From positions 186,001 to 250,000 of the forward strand of contig NZ_SPQS01000006.1 of the NCBI RefSeq assembly GCF_004570865.1: DNA of 64,000 nucleotides, written 5' to 3'. This DNA is from Bradyrhizobium frederickii. Its GTDB lineage: Bacteria > Pseudomonadota > Alphaproteobacteria > Rhizobiales > Xanthobacteraceae. Numbering within the stretch: position 1 is the first letter of the stretch; every line of letters starts with the position of its first letter. Below are positions 1 to 9,633 of the stretch, piece after piece. The position numbers and the translations under genes are program-made. Below the pieces are notes generated by a model, which made no database searches, was not told the origin of the DNA, and saw nothing but the letters and a program-made list of their open reading frames with translations.

Positions 1-1
1 C

Positions 2-397
2 TCGCTGGAGTTCACCGCGATCAACACGGTCGCCTATGCCGACGTCGAGACCGCGCAGATGAGCCGCGCCACCACGCTGGTCAGCGTCAACCAGCAGCTG
101 GCGATCTCGGCCGGCGTCGCCGTCGGCGCGGCTTGCGTCGAGACCACGATGTGGTTCAGCCATGTCAGCGAGATTGACGCCACCGTCTTTGCGCCGGCCT
201 TCGTCGTGGTCGCGCTGACCTCGGCGGCGTCGAGCTGGTTCTTCTGGCAGATGCCGGCGGATGCCGGTCACGAGATCTCCGGCCGCAAGGCCGTGGAGAT
301 CGCGAGCCGCAAGGGCGCCGGCAAGGGCGCGGAGAAGGCGGCCGTCAAGGCGGCCAGCGAAGACACGCAGGACGTGCGGGATCAACGGCTGGGGTGA
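2..397 (+). CDS. MFS transporter, DHA2/EmrB-like, C-terminal part
   Basis: The reading frame is open from the left edge, so this is the 3' end (about 131 codons) of a larger gene. The first residues read SLEFTAINTVAYADVE, followed by QMSRATTLVSVNQQLAISAGVAVGAA. This matches the last third of DHA2-type drug-proton antiporters, where a 'TSL..V.QQLs.s.GVA.GA' segment precedes the last helices. Two hydrophobic segments follow and then a cytoplasmic tail rich in Lys and Ala. The protein is inferred to be an inner-membrane proton-coupled exporter; the substrate cannot be judged. The gene ends about 10 bases before a palindromic element. Confidence 0.75.
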   Translation, partial: SLEFTAINTVAYADVETAQMSRATTLVSVNQQLAISAGVAVGAACVETTMWFSHVSEIDATVFAPAFVVVALTSAASSWFFWQMPADAGHEISGRKAVEIASRKGAGKGAEKAAVKAASEDTQDVRDQRLG

Positions 398-406
398 GCC
401 CCCTCC

Positions 407-533
407 GTCATTCCGGGGCGATGCGCAGCATCGAACCCGGAATCCATCGCGCCGCAAGAATGCTGGGAGACATGGATTCTCAGGTGCGCAATTGCGCACC
501 ATAGCTCGCCTCTTCGAGGCGCCCCGGAATGAC
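407..533. repeat. Intergenic palindromic element, GTCATTCCGGGGCG type
   Basis: The ends GTCATTCCGGGGCG and CGCCCCGGAATGAC are perfect 14-base inverted repeats bounding 127 bases. The inside carries the 'CCGGAATCCATCGCG' and 'ATGGATTCTCAGGTGCGCA' segments found in related copies. It sits between the convergent ends of the MFS gene and rlmE. Confidence 0.8.
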
Positions 534-544
534 AGAGTATGCGG

Positions 545-1231
545 CTAGGCCTTCACCTCGCCGCGAAACCCCGTGGCCAGCACGTAGCGTTCCGAGGAAT
601 CCTGCCGGCTCGCGGCCGGCTTGACGTGGCGCACGCTCGCAAAGTCGCGCTTGAGTTGGGCGAGCAGGTCGGCGTCGGCCCCGCTCTGGAACGTTTTGGC
701 CAGGAACGTGCCGCCGGGCTTGAGCACGTCGCAGGCAAACGCCGCGGCGGTCTCGACCAGGCCGACGATGCGGAGCTGGTCGGTCTTGCGGTGGCCGGTG
801 GTATTGGCGGCCATGTCGGACATCACGACGTCGGCGCCGCCGCCCAGCATCGCGGTGAGCTTTTCGGGCGCGTCGTTGTCCATGAAGTCCAGCTGCGCGA
901 AATCGACACCGGGAATCTCGGGCATCTCAAGCAGGTCGATCGCGACGACCTTGCCCTTGCCTTCCGTGGAGCCGACGCGCTTGGCTGCGATCTGGCTCCA
1001 GCCGCCGGGTGCCGCGCCGAGATCGACCACGGCCAGGCCGGGCTTCAAGAACCGGAACTTGTCGTCCATCTCCAGGAGTTTGAACGCGGCGCGCGAACGA
1101 TAGCCCGCGGCCTTGGCCTTGGCCACATAGGGATCGTTGAGCTGCCGCTCCAGCCACAGCTTCGACGACAATTTGCGCTTGCCGCCGGTCTTGACCTGGA
1201 CGTGCAAGCGGCCGGTGGTGTCCTTGGCCAT
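545..1231 (-). CDS. rlmE: 23S rRNA (uridine-2'-O)-methyltransferase RlmE (FtsJ)
   Basis: The 228-residue protein matches RlmE, which 2'-O-methylates U2552 in the A-loop of 23S rRNA during late 50S assembly. The SAM site is [13 protein letters not shown]. The K-D-K-E catalytic set is visible as the Lys in '[12 protein letters not shown]', the Asp in '[12 protein letters not shown]', the Lys in '[10 protein letters not shown]' and a Glu in '[11 protein letters not shown]'. The N terminus has the basic RNA-binding segment '[16 protein letters not shown]'. The start lies one base beyond the ppx stop, so the two genes are almost certainly co-transcribed, a pairing common in rhizobia. Confidence 0.93.
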   Translation of the reverse strand: MAKDTTGRLHVQVKTGGKRKLSSKLWLERQLNDPYVAKAKAAGYRSRAAFKLLEMDDKFRFLKPGLAVVDLGAAPGGWSQIAAKRVGSTEGKGKVVAIDLLEMPEIPGVDFAQLDFMDNDAPEKLTAMLGGGADVVMSDMAANTTGHRKTDQLRIVGLVETAAAFACDVLKPGGTFLAKTFQSGADADLLAQLKRDFASVRHVKPAASRQDSSERYVLATGFRGEVKA

Positions 1232-1232
1232 C

Positions 1233-2300
1233 TCACCAGCTCCTGAGCGCGCCGTCCTCGCGCATCATCTCGACCAGCATGCCCTCGCGCAGGCCCCGGT
1301 CGGCGACGCGCAGGCGCGGCAGCGGAAAGGCGCGCCTGATCGCATCGAGGATGGCGCAGCCGGCCAGCACGAGATCGGCGCGCTCGACGCTGATGCAGCT
1401 GTTGGACGCGCGCTCCTCGTAGCTCATGCCGAGCAGCTTGTTGATGGTCGCGGTGATGTCGGAATCGTTCATCCAGATGCTGTCGATGCGGCGGCGGTCG
1501 TAGCGGGCGAGGTTGAGATGGATACCGGCGAGCGTCGTCACCGTGCCCGACGTGCCGAGCAGGTGCATGTCGGCGAGATCGCCGCCATGCTCCTCCGCGA
1601 ACGGCGCGACATGGTTCGCGACCTCCTGCTCCATCGCAGCGTAGATCTCCGGCGTCACGTCGCGTCCGCCGAACTGCTCGGCGAGCGTGACCACACCATA
1701 GGGGATCGACATCCAGGCCTTGATGCGCGGCTCCGGATTTTCCGCGTCGCGCTCGATCCGCACCAGCTCGGTCGAGCCGCCGCCGATGTCGAACAGGATC
1801 GCGCCGCGCCCCCTAGGGTCGACCAGCGGCGAGCAGCCGAGCACCGCGAGCGCGGCCTCGGTCTCGCGGTCGATCACCTCCAGCTCGATGCCGGTCTCGG
1901 CCGCCACGCGGCTGCGGAACCCCTCGGCGTTCGAGGCCGCGCGGCAGGCCTCGGTTGCGATCAGTCGCAGCCGGCGCGCCTTCCGCAAGTTGATCTTGTC
2001 ACGGCAGATGCTGAGCGCGGCGATGGCGCGCTCGATCGCGGCCTCGCTGATGCAACCGGTCGCCGAGACACCCTCCCCGAGCCGGATGATGCGCGAGAAG
2101 GAATCGACGACACGAAAGCCGTCCTGGGTCGGACAGGCGATCAGCAGCCTGCAATTGTTGGTGCCGAGGTCCAGCGCCGCATAGACGCCGGTTCCCGACG
2201 CGCCAACGGCCGATTCGGTGGCCAACGCCACCGCCGCCATCGACCGCTCCAGCTCGCCGTGCGGCGCATGGCCGTCGCGGAGCCGCGTGTGGTCATTCAT
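1233..2300 (-). CDS. ppx: Ppx/GppA family exopolyphosphatase/pppGpp phosphohydrolase
   Basis: The 355-residue protein has the ASKHA fold of Ppx/GppA. Phosphate-1 is '[15 protein letters not shown]' and phosphate-2 is '[13 protein letters not shown]'. The family hydrolyses terminal phosphate from polyphosphate and/or pppGpp. The short, single-domain length is typical of alphaproteobacterial Ppx1/GppA-like proteins, and sequence alone cannot decide the substrate. I chose the ATG at 2300 ([10 protein letters not shown]) because a GGAAAGAC ribosome site precedes it; an upstream extension to 2411 looks unlike this family. It is the first gene of the ppx-rlmE pair. Confidence 0.88.
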   Translation of the reverse strand: MNDHTRLRDGHAPHGELERSMAAVALATESAVGASGTGVYAALDLGTNNCRLLIACPTQDGFRVVDSFSRIIRLGEGVSATGCISEAAIERAIAALSICRDKINLRKARRLRLIATEACRAASNAEGFRSRVAAETGIELEVIDRETEAALAVLGCSPLVDPRGRGAILFDIGGGSTELVRIERDAENPEPRIKAWMSIPYGVVTLAEQFGGRDVTPEIYAAMEQEVANHVAPFAEEHGGDLADMHLLGTSGTVTTLAGIHLNLARYDRRRIDSIWMNDSDITATINKLLGMSYEERASNSCISVERADLVLAGCAILDAIRRAFPLPRLRVADRGLREGMLVEMMREDGALRSW

Positions 2301-2509
2301 ACAAATTGTCTTTCCGCGGCCGGTCGGGCCGGTCTGGAATTGCTTTTTCGCCTGAAACATTAGCAGCGCGGCGGGTATGCGCAACAACGCATCACATGGG
2401 ACCATGCCCATTCGTGCGTTGTCGTGAACGGGGGTGTGCGTTATCTCAGGGGAGTCCGGTGCCCCGCTGCCGCGAAAATGCGCAAATGCCGGCTTTTCAG
2501 GTCAATTCC

Positions 2510-4882
2510 ATGCAAGAACACACCAAATCGTCCACGCTCGAGAACGCTATTGCACTGCAAAAATATGGCGTCGGGCAGCCGGTCCGCCGCAAGGAGGACG
2601 ACACGCTGGTGCGCGGCAAGGGCCGCTACACCGACGATTTCAACCTGCCCGGCCAGGCCTATGCCGTGGTCGTCCGTTCCACCCACGCCCATGGCATCAT
2701 CCGAGGCATTGGTGTCGATGCCGCCAGGGCGATGCCGGGCGTGCTGGGCGTGTGGACCGGCAAGGATCTCGACGCCGCCGGTTACGGCCCCTTCACCTGC
2801 GGCCTGCCGCTGAAGAGCCGCGACGGTTCGCCCCTGCTGCAGACCAACCGCCAGCCGCTCGCGACCGACAAGGTCCGCTTCGTCGGCGATCCCGTCGCCT
2901 TCGTGGTGGCGGAGACGCTGGCGCAGGCCCGCGATGCGGCCGAGGCGGTCGAGCTCGACGTCGAGCCGCTGCCGGCGGTGACCGACCCCGAGGAAGCCGC
3001 CAAGCCCGGCGCGCCGCAGCTCTATGAGCACATCCCGAACAACGTGGCGCTCGACTATCATTATGGCGACATGGACAAGGTGAACGCGGCGTTTGCCAGC
3101 GCCGCCCATGTCACCAGGATCGACATCGAGAACACCCGTGTCGCCGTAGTCTCGATGGAACCGCGCGTCGGTCTTGCCTCCTACGACAAGCAGACCGAGC
3201 GCTACACGCTTCAGGTGCCGACGCAAGGCGTCGCCGGCAACCGCGCCAACCTCGCCAAGAACCTGAAAGTGCCGAACGAGAAGGTGCGCATCCTCACGGC
3301 CAATGTCGGCGGCTCCTTCGGCATGAAGAACATCAACTATCCCGAATACATGTGCATCCTGTATGCGGCGAAGGCGCTGGGCCGCCCGGTGAAATGGCTC
3401 GACGAGCGCTCGACCGCCTTCCTCTCCGACAGCCACGGCCGCGCGCAGAAGATCCACGCCGAGCTCGCGCTCGACGCCGAGGGGCATTTCCTCGCGGCCA
3501 AGCTCGAAGGCTACGGCAATGTCGGCGCCTACATCACCGGCGTCGCGCCCGGGCCGCTCTCGCTCAACACCGGCAAGAATTTTTCCAGCGTCTACCGCAC
3601 GCCGCTGATGGCGGTCGACATCAAGGTGGTGCTGACCAACACCACCTTGATGGGCGCCTATCGCGGCGCCGGCCGGCCCGAGGCCAATTACTACATGGAG
3701 CGGCTGATCGACCGCGCCGCCGACGAGATGGGCATCAACCGGCTGACCTTGCGCAAGCGCAACTTCATCAAGCCGAACCAGATCCCGTTCGCGGCCTCCT
3801 CCGGCGTCACCTATGACAGCGGTGACTTCCAGGCCGTGTTCAACAAGGCGCTCGAAATCTCCGACCACGAGAATTTCGCCAAGCGCAAGAAGGAGAGCAG
3901 GAAGGCCGGCAAGCTGCGCGGCATCGCGGTCGGCTCCTATCTCGAGGTCACCGCGCCGCCGAGCCCCGAGCTCGGCAAGATCGTGTTCGAGCCTGACGGC
4001 ACCGTGCAGCTCATCACCGGCACGCTCGATTACGGCCAGGGCCATGCCACCCCGTTCGCGCAGGTGCTGAGCGCGGAGCTTGGGGTGCCCTTCGAGAGCA
4101 TCAAGCTGGTGCAGGGCGACAGCGACATCGTCCACACCGGCAACGGCACCGGCGGCTCGCGCTCGATCACCGCGAGCGGCCAGGCCATCGTGGGCGCAGC
4201 AAAGCTCGTCATCGAGAAAGGCAAGCGCGCGGCGGCCTATATGCTCGAAGCGTCGGAGGCCGACATCGAATTCGAAGGCGGCAGGTTTACGATCGCCGGC
4301 ACCGATCGCAGCATCGACATCATGGAGCTCGCCAAGCGCTTGCATGACGGCAAGATGCCGGAGGGCGTGCCTGACAGCCTCGACGTCGACCACACCAGCG
4401 AACCGATCGCCTCGGCGTTCCCGAACGGCTGTCACGTCGCCGAGGTCGAGATCGACCCGGAGACCGGCGTGGTGCAGATCGTGCGCTACAGCGCGGTCAA
4501 CGATTTCGGCACGGTGATCAATCCGATGCTGGTCGCAGGCCAGCTCCATGGCGGCGTCGTGCAGGGCATCGGGCAGGCGCTGATGGAGCAGATCCGCTAC
4601 GACGAGAGCGGCCAGCCGATCACGGGCTCGCTGATGGACTACGCCCTGCCTCGCGCCGAGGACGTGCCGAACATGGCGGTCGGCGACCACCCGGTGCCGG
4701 CCACCACCAACCCGCTCGGCAGCAAGGGCTGCGGCGAAGCCGGCTGCGCCGGCAGCCTGTCGACGGTGGTGAACGCCGTGCTCGATGCGCTCTCGGATTA
4801 CGGCATCAAGCACATCGACATGCCGCTGACCCCGGAGCGGGTGTGGCGCGCGATCCAGGAGGCGAAGGCCAAGGCGGCGTAG
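2510..4882 (+). CDS. Xanthine dehydrogenase/CO dehydrogenase-type large (molybdopterin) subunit, form II
   Basis: The 790-residue protein is the molybdenum-binding large subunit of the xanthine oxidase family. The N-terminal domain (residues about 20-135) contains VRRKEDDTLVRGKGRYTDD. Later motifs are VGGSFGMKN and, near the C terminus, LGSKGCGEAGC, which carries the catalytic Glu region. The loop reads AYRGAGRPEA rather than the AYxCSFR of true form I CO dehydrogenase, so a general aldehyde or heterocycle hydroxylase is more likely than CO oxidation. The FAD and 2Fe-2S subunits are not adjacent, which is unusual. The start at 2510 follows an AGG; an in-frame ATG at 2486 is an alternative. 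The gene is divergent from ppx. Confidence 0.85.
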   Translation: MQEHTKSSTLENAIALQKYGVGQPVRRKEDDTLVRGKGRYTDDFNLPGQAYAVVVRSTHAHGIIRGIGVDAARAMPGVLGVWTGKDLDAAGYGPFTCGLPLKSRDGSPLLQTNRQPLATDKVRFVGDPVAFVVAETLAQARDAAEAVELDVEPLPAVTDPEEAAKPGAPQLYEHIPNNVALDYHYGDMDKVNAAFASAAHVTRIDIENTRVAVVSMEPRVGLASYDKQTERYTLQVPTQGVAGNRANLAKNLKVPNEKVRILTANVGGSFGMKNINYPEYMCILYAAKALGRPVKWLDERSTAFLSDSHGRAQKIHAELALDAEGHFLAAKLEGYGNVGAYITGVAPGPLSLNTGKNFSSVYRTPLMAVDIKVVLTNTTLMGAYRGAGRPEANYYMERLIDRAADEMGINRLTLRKRNFIKPNQIPFAASSGVTYDSGDFQAVFNKALEISDHENFAKRKKESRKAGKLRGIAVGSYLEVTAPPSPELGKIVFEPDGTVQLITGTLDYGQGHATPFAQVLSAELGVPFESIKLVQGDSDIVHTGNGTGGSRSITASGQAIVGAAKLVIEKGKRAAAYMLEASEADIEFEGGRFTIAGTDRSIDIMELAKRLHDGKMPEGVPDSLDVDHTSEPIASAFPNGCHVAEVEIDPETGVVQIVRYSAVNDFGTVINPMLVAGQLHGGVVQGIGQALMEQIRYDESGQPITGSLMDYALPRAEDVPNMAVGDHPVPATTNPLGSKGCGEAGCAGSLSTVVNAVLDALSDYGIKHIDMPLTPERVWRAIQEAKAKAA

Positions 4883-4912
4883 GGGGCTGCCCTTCCGCAT
4901 CCACAACAATGC

Positions 4913-5014
4913 TGTCATCGCCCGCGAAAGCGGGCGATCCAGTACGCCGAGACGGTCGTGATTGACGGAGAAGCCGCGGCGTACTGGATGCCCCGGTCAA
5001 GCCGGGGCATGACA
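4913..5014. repeat. Intergenic palindromic element, GTCATCGCCCGCGAAAGCGGGCGATCC type
   Basis: The arms are TGTCATCGCCCGC...CCAGTACGCCG and CGGCGTACTGGATGCCCCGG...GGCATGACA, with small internal hairpins (CCCGCGAAAGCGGG and CCCCGGTCAAGCCGGGG). It lies between convergent genes. A second copy, in reverse arrangement, occurs at 22451-22565. Confidence 0.75.
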
Positions 5015-5046
5015 CCGCGTGGGAGGACGCAGAGTCCTCTTCCCTC

Positions 5047-5847
5047 CTACGCCGCCGCCTGCTCGCGCGGCTGGTAGATCGCGGTGTGCTGGCAATGCGC
5101 CAGCGGCGTGGTGCCGTTGGCGACGACCAGCGCGTCGAGCTCGACGAAGCGGTGGCCCTTCTTCTCGTAGTTCGCGGTGACCTTGGCCCGCGCGGTGATC
5201 TCGTCGCCGGCGCGTGCGGCGGAGAGCAATTGCATCCGGCTGCCGACGTGGATCCAGGGGCCCAGAATGGTGTTGTCGACGAGCACGCGGTTCATCACCC
5301 GTTGGATCAGGCCGGGATGGCCAAGCCCCTCGCGCGCGAAGATCGGATCCTTCTCCCTGACATCGGCGAGATAGTCCGCCGCATCCTGCCCAATCCAGCG
5401 GCGCGGCGCCGTGCCGAGCCATTTGCCCGTCTCGAACGTCGCCGGGCTGACCGGCTTGCGCTCGGCCACCACGGGCACCGCGACATAGTCGTCCAGTGAC
5501 ACCGCCGGTGCGGCCGCCGGGAGCGAGGCCGTCCCGGTCGCGCAGAGCTCGGTGCGGCTGAACACCTCGATCGTCAGTAATTCGTTGTGCTCGGTGGCGT
5601 CGACATCGGCGGTCTCGCCGTCATAGACCGGCTTGATGAAGCGCGCCTCGACCAGCCCGCGCGCCAGGAAATCGCGCCCCCAGCGGGCGATCGGCACGTG
5701 CATCATGTAGGCGAAGACGTCGACGCCCGGCACCAGCCCGCCGGAAAAGCCGAAGCGCCGCGCCACCTTGTCGTCATGCATCTTGTTTTCGGATTGTCTG
5801 GCGGTGTTGTAGGCCTCGACGCGGTAGGTTTCGAGCCGGTTCGGCAT
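5047..5847 (-). CDS. MaoC/hotdog-like hypothetical protein
   Basis: This 266-residue protein has two regions that look like hotdog folds. The first is around residues 5-110, with '[30 protein letters not shown]', which resembles the 'H..a...GF.g.i.pG' element of MaoC-like hydratases. The second is around residues 160-255, with '[16 protein letters not shown]' and '[29 protein letters not shown]'. The family is probably an acyl-CoA hydratase or thioesterase-like protein of unknown substrate. The start is the ATG at 5847; an upstream extension overlaps the divergent gene. The intergenic gap to the divergent YaiI gene is about 106 bases. Confidence 0.6.
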   Translation of the reverse strand: MPNRLETYRVEAYNTARQSENKMHDDKVARRFGFSGGLVPGVDVFAYMMHVPIARWGRDFLARGLVEARFIKPVYDGETADVDATEHNELLTIEVFSRTELCATGTASLPAAAPAVSLDDYVAVPVVAERKPVSPATFETGKWLGTAPRRWIGQDAADYLADVREKDPIFAREGLGHPGLIQRVMNRVLVDNTILGPWIHVGSRMQLLSAARAGDEITARAKVTANYEKKGHRFVELDALVVANGTTPLAHCQHTAIYQPREQAAA

Positions 5848-5953
5848 GGCTGGCGTTCCCCGTATTCTTGTTGGTTCGGGGCCGATCGTAGGCCCCGGGG
5901 AACAGTGGTCAATCCCCTCGCCTTTGCGGCCCGAATGGGGTACCACGCCGCGA

Positions 5954-6445
5954 ATGACCGACACTCCCACCCGCATCTATGTCGATGCCGACGCCTGTCC
6001 GGTGAAGGACGAGATCTACCGCGTGGCGCTCCGACACGGCGTGCCCGTCAGCGTGGTCGCCGGCAATTTCATCCGCGTGCCGCAGGACCCGCTGATCGAG
6101 CGCATTGCCGCAGGGAGCGGCATGGACGCGGCCGACGACTGGATCGCGGAGCGCGCCCGCCCCGGCGACGTCGTGGTGACCTCGGACATCCCGCTGGCCA
6201 GCCGCTGCGTCAAGGCCGGTGCCGACGTGATCGCGCCGAACGGCAAGCCGTTCACGGAGGAATCGATCGGCATGACGCTGGCGGTGCGCAATCTGATGAC
6301 GGATCTGCGCTCGGCGGGCGAAGTGACCGGCGGCCCGCGCTCGTTCGCGGCGCGCGACCGCTCCGCCTTCCTCTCGGCGCTCGACCAGACGCTACGCCGG
6401 ATCCAGCGCCGCCGTGCGGGCCAAGCCGCAACATCTCAAGGCTGA
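5954..6445 (+). CDS. YaiI/YqxD family (DUF188) protein
   Basis: The 163-residue protein matches the UPF0178/DUF188 family. It opens with '[19 protein letters not shown]' and contains '[22 protein letters not shown]' and '[11 protein letters not shown]'. The fold is PIN-like with conserved acidic residues (DADACP, TSDIPLA), so a nuclease-like role is possible, but no biochemical function is established. The ATG at 5954 starts directly at the conserved N terminus. The stop lies two bases before the uup start, suggesting translational linkage. Confidence 0.85.
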   Translation: MTDTPTRIYVDADACPVKDEIYRVALRHGVPVSVVAGNFIRVPQDPLIERIAAGSGMDAADDWIAERARPGDVVVTSDIPLASRCVKAGADVIAPNGKPFTEESIGMTLAVRNLMTDLRSAGEVTGGPRSFAARDRSAFLSALDQTLRRIQRRRAGQAATSQG

Positions 6446-6447
6446 CG

Positions 6448-8259
6448 ATGGCGCCGCCGCTGATCCAACTCAAAGACATCAGGCTGACCTTCGGCGGCAC
6501 GCCGCTGCTGTCAGGCGTCGAGCTCAACGTCGCGCCATCCGAGCGCGTCTGCCTGATCGGCCGCAACGGCTCGGGCAAATCGACGCTGCTGAGGATCGCG
6601 GCCGGCCTCGTCGAGCCCGACGGCGGCACGCGCTTCGTGCAGCCCGGCGCCACCGTGCGCTATCTGCCGCAGGAGCCTGATTTCGGCGCACACAAGACGA
6701 CGCTTGCTTACGTCGAGTCCGGGCTCGCGCCCGGCGACGACCAGCATCAGGCGCGTTATCTCCTGGAGCAGCTCGGCCTCACCGGCGAGGAGAACCCGCA
6801 CGATCTCTCCGGCGGCGAAGCCCGTCGCGCGGCGCTGGCCTATGTGCTGGCGCCCTCGCCGGACATATTGCTGCTGGACGAGCCGACCAACCATCTCGAT
6901 CTCGCCACCATCGAATGGCTGGAACGCGAACTCGACAGCCGCCGCAGCGCGCTGGTCATCATCAGCCACGACCGCCGCTTCCTCACCAACCTGTCGCGCT
7001 CCACCGCCTGGCTCGACCGCGGCAGGATCAAGCAGATCGACCGCGGCTTTGCCTCGTTCGAGAGCTGGCGCGACGAGGTGCTGGCGGAAGAAGAGCGCGA
7101 CCAGCACAAGCTCGACCGCAAGATCGTCGACGAGGAGCACTGGTTGCGCCACGGCGTCTCCGGCCGGCGCAAGCGCAACGTCAAGCGCCTCGCCAATCTG
7201 CATGCGTTGCGCGACCAGCGCCGCAATTATCGCGGCACGGCCGGCGCCGCCAGTCTCGCAGCGAGCGAAGCCGAGCAATCCGGCAAGCTGGTGATCGAGG
7301 CCAAGGGCATCACCAAGGCCTATGGCGAGCGCAAGATCGTCGAGAATTTCTCGACCCGCATCCAGCGCGGCGACCGGCTCGGCATCATCGGGCCGAATGG
7401 CGCCGGCAAGACCACGCTGGTCAATCTGCTCACCGGCGGCATGCAGCCGGATTCCGGCACCGTGCGGCTGGGCGCCAATCTGGAGATGGCGACGCTCGAC
7501 CAGCACCGCGAAAGTCTCGATCCCAAATCGACGCTGGCGGAAGCGCTGACCGGCGGTCGCGGCGACCAGATCATGGTCGGCGGCAAGCCGAAGCACGTCG
7601 TCGGCTACATGAAGGACTTCCTGTTCGCGCAGGAGCAGCGCGGCACGCCGCTGGAGGTGCTCTCGGGCGGCGAGCGCGGCCGCTTGATGCTGGCGCGCGC
7701 GCTGGCAAAGCCCTCGAACCTGTTGGTGCTGGACGAGCCGACCAACGACCTCGATCTCGAAACGCTCGACGTGCTCGAGGAGATGCTCGGCGATTATGAG
7801 GGCACGGTGATCCTGATCAGCCACGACCGCGATTTCCTCGATCGCGTCGTGACCTCGGTGATCGCGCCCGAGGGCAACGGCAAGTGGATCGAATATGCCG
7901 GCGGCTACAGCGACATGCTGAGCCAGCGCGGCGCGGACCTCAAGCGCGAGACGGCGAAAGCGCAACCGGTTGCGGAAAAGAAGGAGGAGCGCTCCCCTGC
8001 CCCCGCCTCCGCGCCCAAGCGGAAGCTCAGCTTCAACGAGAAGCACGCGCTGGAGACGCTGCCGAAGAAGATGGAGACGCTGCATGCCGATATCGCCAGG
8101 CTGCAGCGCGTGCTCGACGATCCCAACCTCTACGCCAGGGATCGCAAGACATTCGACGATACCTCAGCCGCCATCGCCAAGGCGCATGACGAACTGTCCG
8201 CCGCCGAAGAGCGCTGGCTCGAACTGGAAATGCTCCGCGAAGAGATAGAACAGGCTTGA
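6448..8259 (+). CDS. uup: ABC-F family ATPase Uup
   Basis: The 603-residue protein has two ABC domains and no membrane segments. Domain 1 has GRNGSGKST, LSGGEARRAALA and LLLDEPTNHLDL. Domain 2 has GPNGAGKTT, LSGGERGRLMLA and LVLDEPTNDLDL. The C-terminal segment (residues about 525-600) is a Glu/Lys-rich coiled coil beginning near 'FNEKHALETLPKKM', which is diagnostic of Uup rather than EttA. Uup proteins act on ribosomes or branched DNA intermediates. The start at 6448 overlaps nothing but follows the preceding stop by two bases. Confidence 0.9.
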   Translation: MAPPLIQLKDIRLTFGGTPLLSGVELNVAPSERVCLIGRNGSGKSTLLRIAAGLVEPDGGTRFVQPGATVRYLPQEPDFGAHKTTLAYVESGLAPGDDQHQARYLLEQLGLTGEENPHDLSGGEARRAALAYVLAPSPDILLLDEPTNHLDLATIEWLERELDSRRSALVIISHDRRFLTNLSRSTAWLDRGRIKQIDRGFASFESWRDEVLAEEERDQHKLDRKIVDEEHWLRHGVSGRRKRNVKRLANLHALRDQRRNYRGTAGAASLAASEAEQSGKLVIEAKGITKAYGERKIVENFSTRIQRGDRLGIIGPNGAGKTTLVNLLTGGMQPDSGTVRLGANLEMATLDQHRESLDPKSTLAEALTGGRGDQIMVGGKPKHVVGYMKDFLFAQEQRGTPLEVLSGGERGRLMLARALAKPSNLLVLDEPTNDLDLETLDVLEEMLGDYEGTVILISHDRDFLDRVVTSVIAPEGNGKWIEYAGGYSDMLSQRGADLKRETAKAQPVAEKKEERSPAPASAPKRKLSFNEKHALETLPKKMETLHADIARLQRVLDDPNLYARDRKTFDDTSAAIAKAHDELSAAEERWLELEMLREEIEQA

Positions 8260-8262
8260 ACC

Positions 8263-8348
8263 GTAGGATGGGTAGAGCGAAGCGAAACCCATCGACACCT
8301 GCCCGGTTGCTGCAAATGATGGGTTTCGCTGCGCTCTACCCATCCTAC
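8263..8348. repeat. Palindromic element, GTAGGATGGGTAGAGCG type
   Basis: The left arm GTAGGATGGGTAGAGCGAAG with AAACCCATC is mirrored by GATGGGTTTCGCTGCGCTCTACCCATCCTAC. The hairpin is long and lies just after the uup stop, so it may also act as a transcription end. A near-identical copy lies at 32820-32907. Confidence 0.8.
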
Positions 8349-8371
8349 AGGACCGAACATAGAGACATCCC

Positions 8372-9451
8372 ATGACCACATCCCTCGCCGCCAAGATCGC
8401 CCGCGAATACGGCACGCCCTGCGCCGTGATCGACATGGACCGGGTCGAGCGCAACATCGCGCGGATCCAGAAGGCCTGCGACGACGTCGGCATCGCCAAT
8501 CGCCCGCACATCAAGACGCACAAGAACCCGACCATCGCCAAGATGCAGGTCGCGGCCGGCGCCAAGGGCATCACCTGCCAGAAGCTGGGCGAGGCCGAGA
8601 TCATGGCCAATGCCGGCATTGACGACATCCTGATCAGCTACAATCTGCTCGGCGAGGAGAAGATGGCGCGCCTCGGGGCGCTGCAGACCAAGGCCAACAT
8701 GACGGTGGCCGCGGACAATTCCACCGTCGTCGCCGGCCTGCCGAAGGCGGCTGCGGCGTCGGGCCGTCCGCTCTCGGTCGTGGTCGAATGCGATACGGGG
8801 CGCAAGCGCGCAGGCGTCGAGACGCCGGGAGAAGCGATTGCGCTGGCGCGCGAGATCGCGGCGTCCAAGGGGCTCGAATTCGCCGGCTTCATGCTGTACC
8901 CGACCGAGACCGGCTGGGCGGACGCGCAAAAGTTCTACGACGAGGCACTGGCCGGCGTGCGCGCGCACGGGCTGGACGCAAAAATCGTCTCGACCGGCGG
9001 CACGCCGAACCTCGTCAACATCGGCAAGCTCAAGGGCGGCACCGAGCACCGCTTCGGCACCTATATCTACAACGACCGCATGCAGGTCGCGGCCGGCGTC
9101 GCCAGCTGGGATGACTGCGCGCTGCACATCTATTCCACGGTGGTCAGCCGCGCCGCGCCCGAGCGCGGCATCCTCGACGCCGGCTCGAAGACGCTGACGT
9201 CAGATACCGGCGGCCTCGACGGCCACGGCCTGATCCTGGAGCATCCCGAGGCCAAGATCGCGAAATTCGCCGAGGAGCACGGCTTCCTCGACCTCTCCCG
9301 CAGCAACACACGGCCGAATGTCGGCGATGTCGTCCGGATCGTGCCGAACCACGTCTGCGTCGTCGTCAACATGATGGACGAGGTCGTGATGGTCCGCGGC
9401 GAGGAGATCATCGGCACGCTGCCGGTGGCGGCGCGGGGGAAGCTGCGGTAG
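8372..9451 (+). CDS. D-threonine aldolase-like (DSD1/D-TA family) PLP enzyme
   Basis: The 359-residue protein belongs to the fold-type III PLP family of D-threonine aldolase and eukaryotic-type D-serine dehydratase. The PLP lysine lies in 'NRPHIKTHKNPTIAK'. The phosphate and ring contacts are suggested by 'FAGFMLYPTETGW' and 'VSTGGTPNL'. The C-terminal metal site is 'NHVCVVVNMMDEV', whose His and Cys bind a divalent metal in this family. The enzyme would cleave D-threonine or a similar 3-hydroxy-D-amino acid to glycine and an aldehyde in the cytosol. The exact substrate cannot be read from sequence. Confidence 0.85.
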   Translation: MTTSLAAKIAREYGTPCAVIDMDRVERNIARIQKACDDVGIANRPHIKTHKNPTIAKMQVAAGAKGITCQKLGEAEIMANAGIDDILISYNLLGEEKMARLGALQTKANMTVAADNSTVVAGLPKAAAASGRPLSVVVECDTGRKRAGVETPGEAIALAREIAASKGLEFAGFMLYPTETGWADAQKFYDEALAGVRAHGLDAKIVSTGGTPNLVNIGKLKGGTEHRFGTYIYNDRMQVAAGVASWDDCALHIYSTVVSRAAPERGILDAGSKTLTSDTGGLDGHGLILEHPEAKIAKFAEEHGFLDLSRSNTRPNVGDVVRIVPNHVCVVVNMMDEVVMVRGEEIIGTLPVAARGKLR

Positions 9452-9482
9452 GGCCTGCGTCGCTGGCATCGGAACGCCCGCG

Positions 9483-9622
9483 CATCCTTCGAGGCTCCCG
9501 GCGCGCTGCTTTGCATCGCGCCACTCGCACCTCAGGATGACGCTCTCTCTAAGCCAGCGCAAGCTAACGCTCTTTCGTAGCCGTCACCCTGAGGTGGCCG
9601 CTTCTTCAGCGGCCCTCGAAGG
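9483..9622. repeat. Palindromic element, CATCCTTCGAGG...CTCAGGATGA type
   Basis: CATCCTTCGAGGC, CACCTCAGGATGACGC and the mirrored CGTCACCCTGAGGTGG...CCCTCGAAGG flank a variable middle. The element fills the space between the convergent D-TA-like gene and the flavoprotein gene. Confidence 0.7.
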
Positions 9623-9633
9623 GCGGCGGCGTT

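Noticed and set aside
2510..4882. True form I carbon monoxide dehydrogenase (CoxL)
   Set aside because: The active-site loop reads AYRGAGRPEA and not AYxCSFR, and the CoxM and CoxS genes are not adjacent.
2441..4918. Long open frame on the minus strand opposite the molybdenum hydroxylase gene
   Set aside because: It mirrors a well-supported gene, has the His/Arg/Asp-rich composition typical of antisense frames in GC-rich DNA and no recognisable motif.
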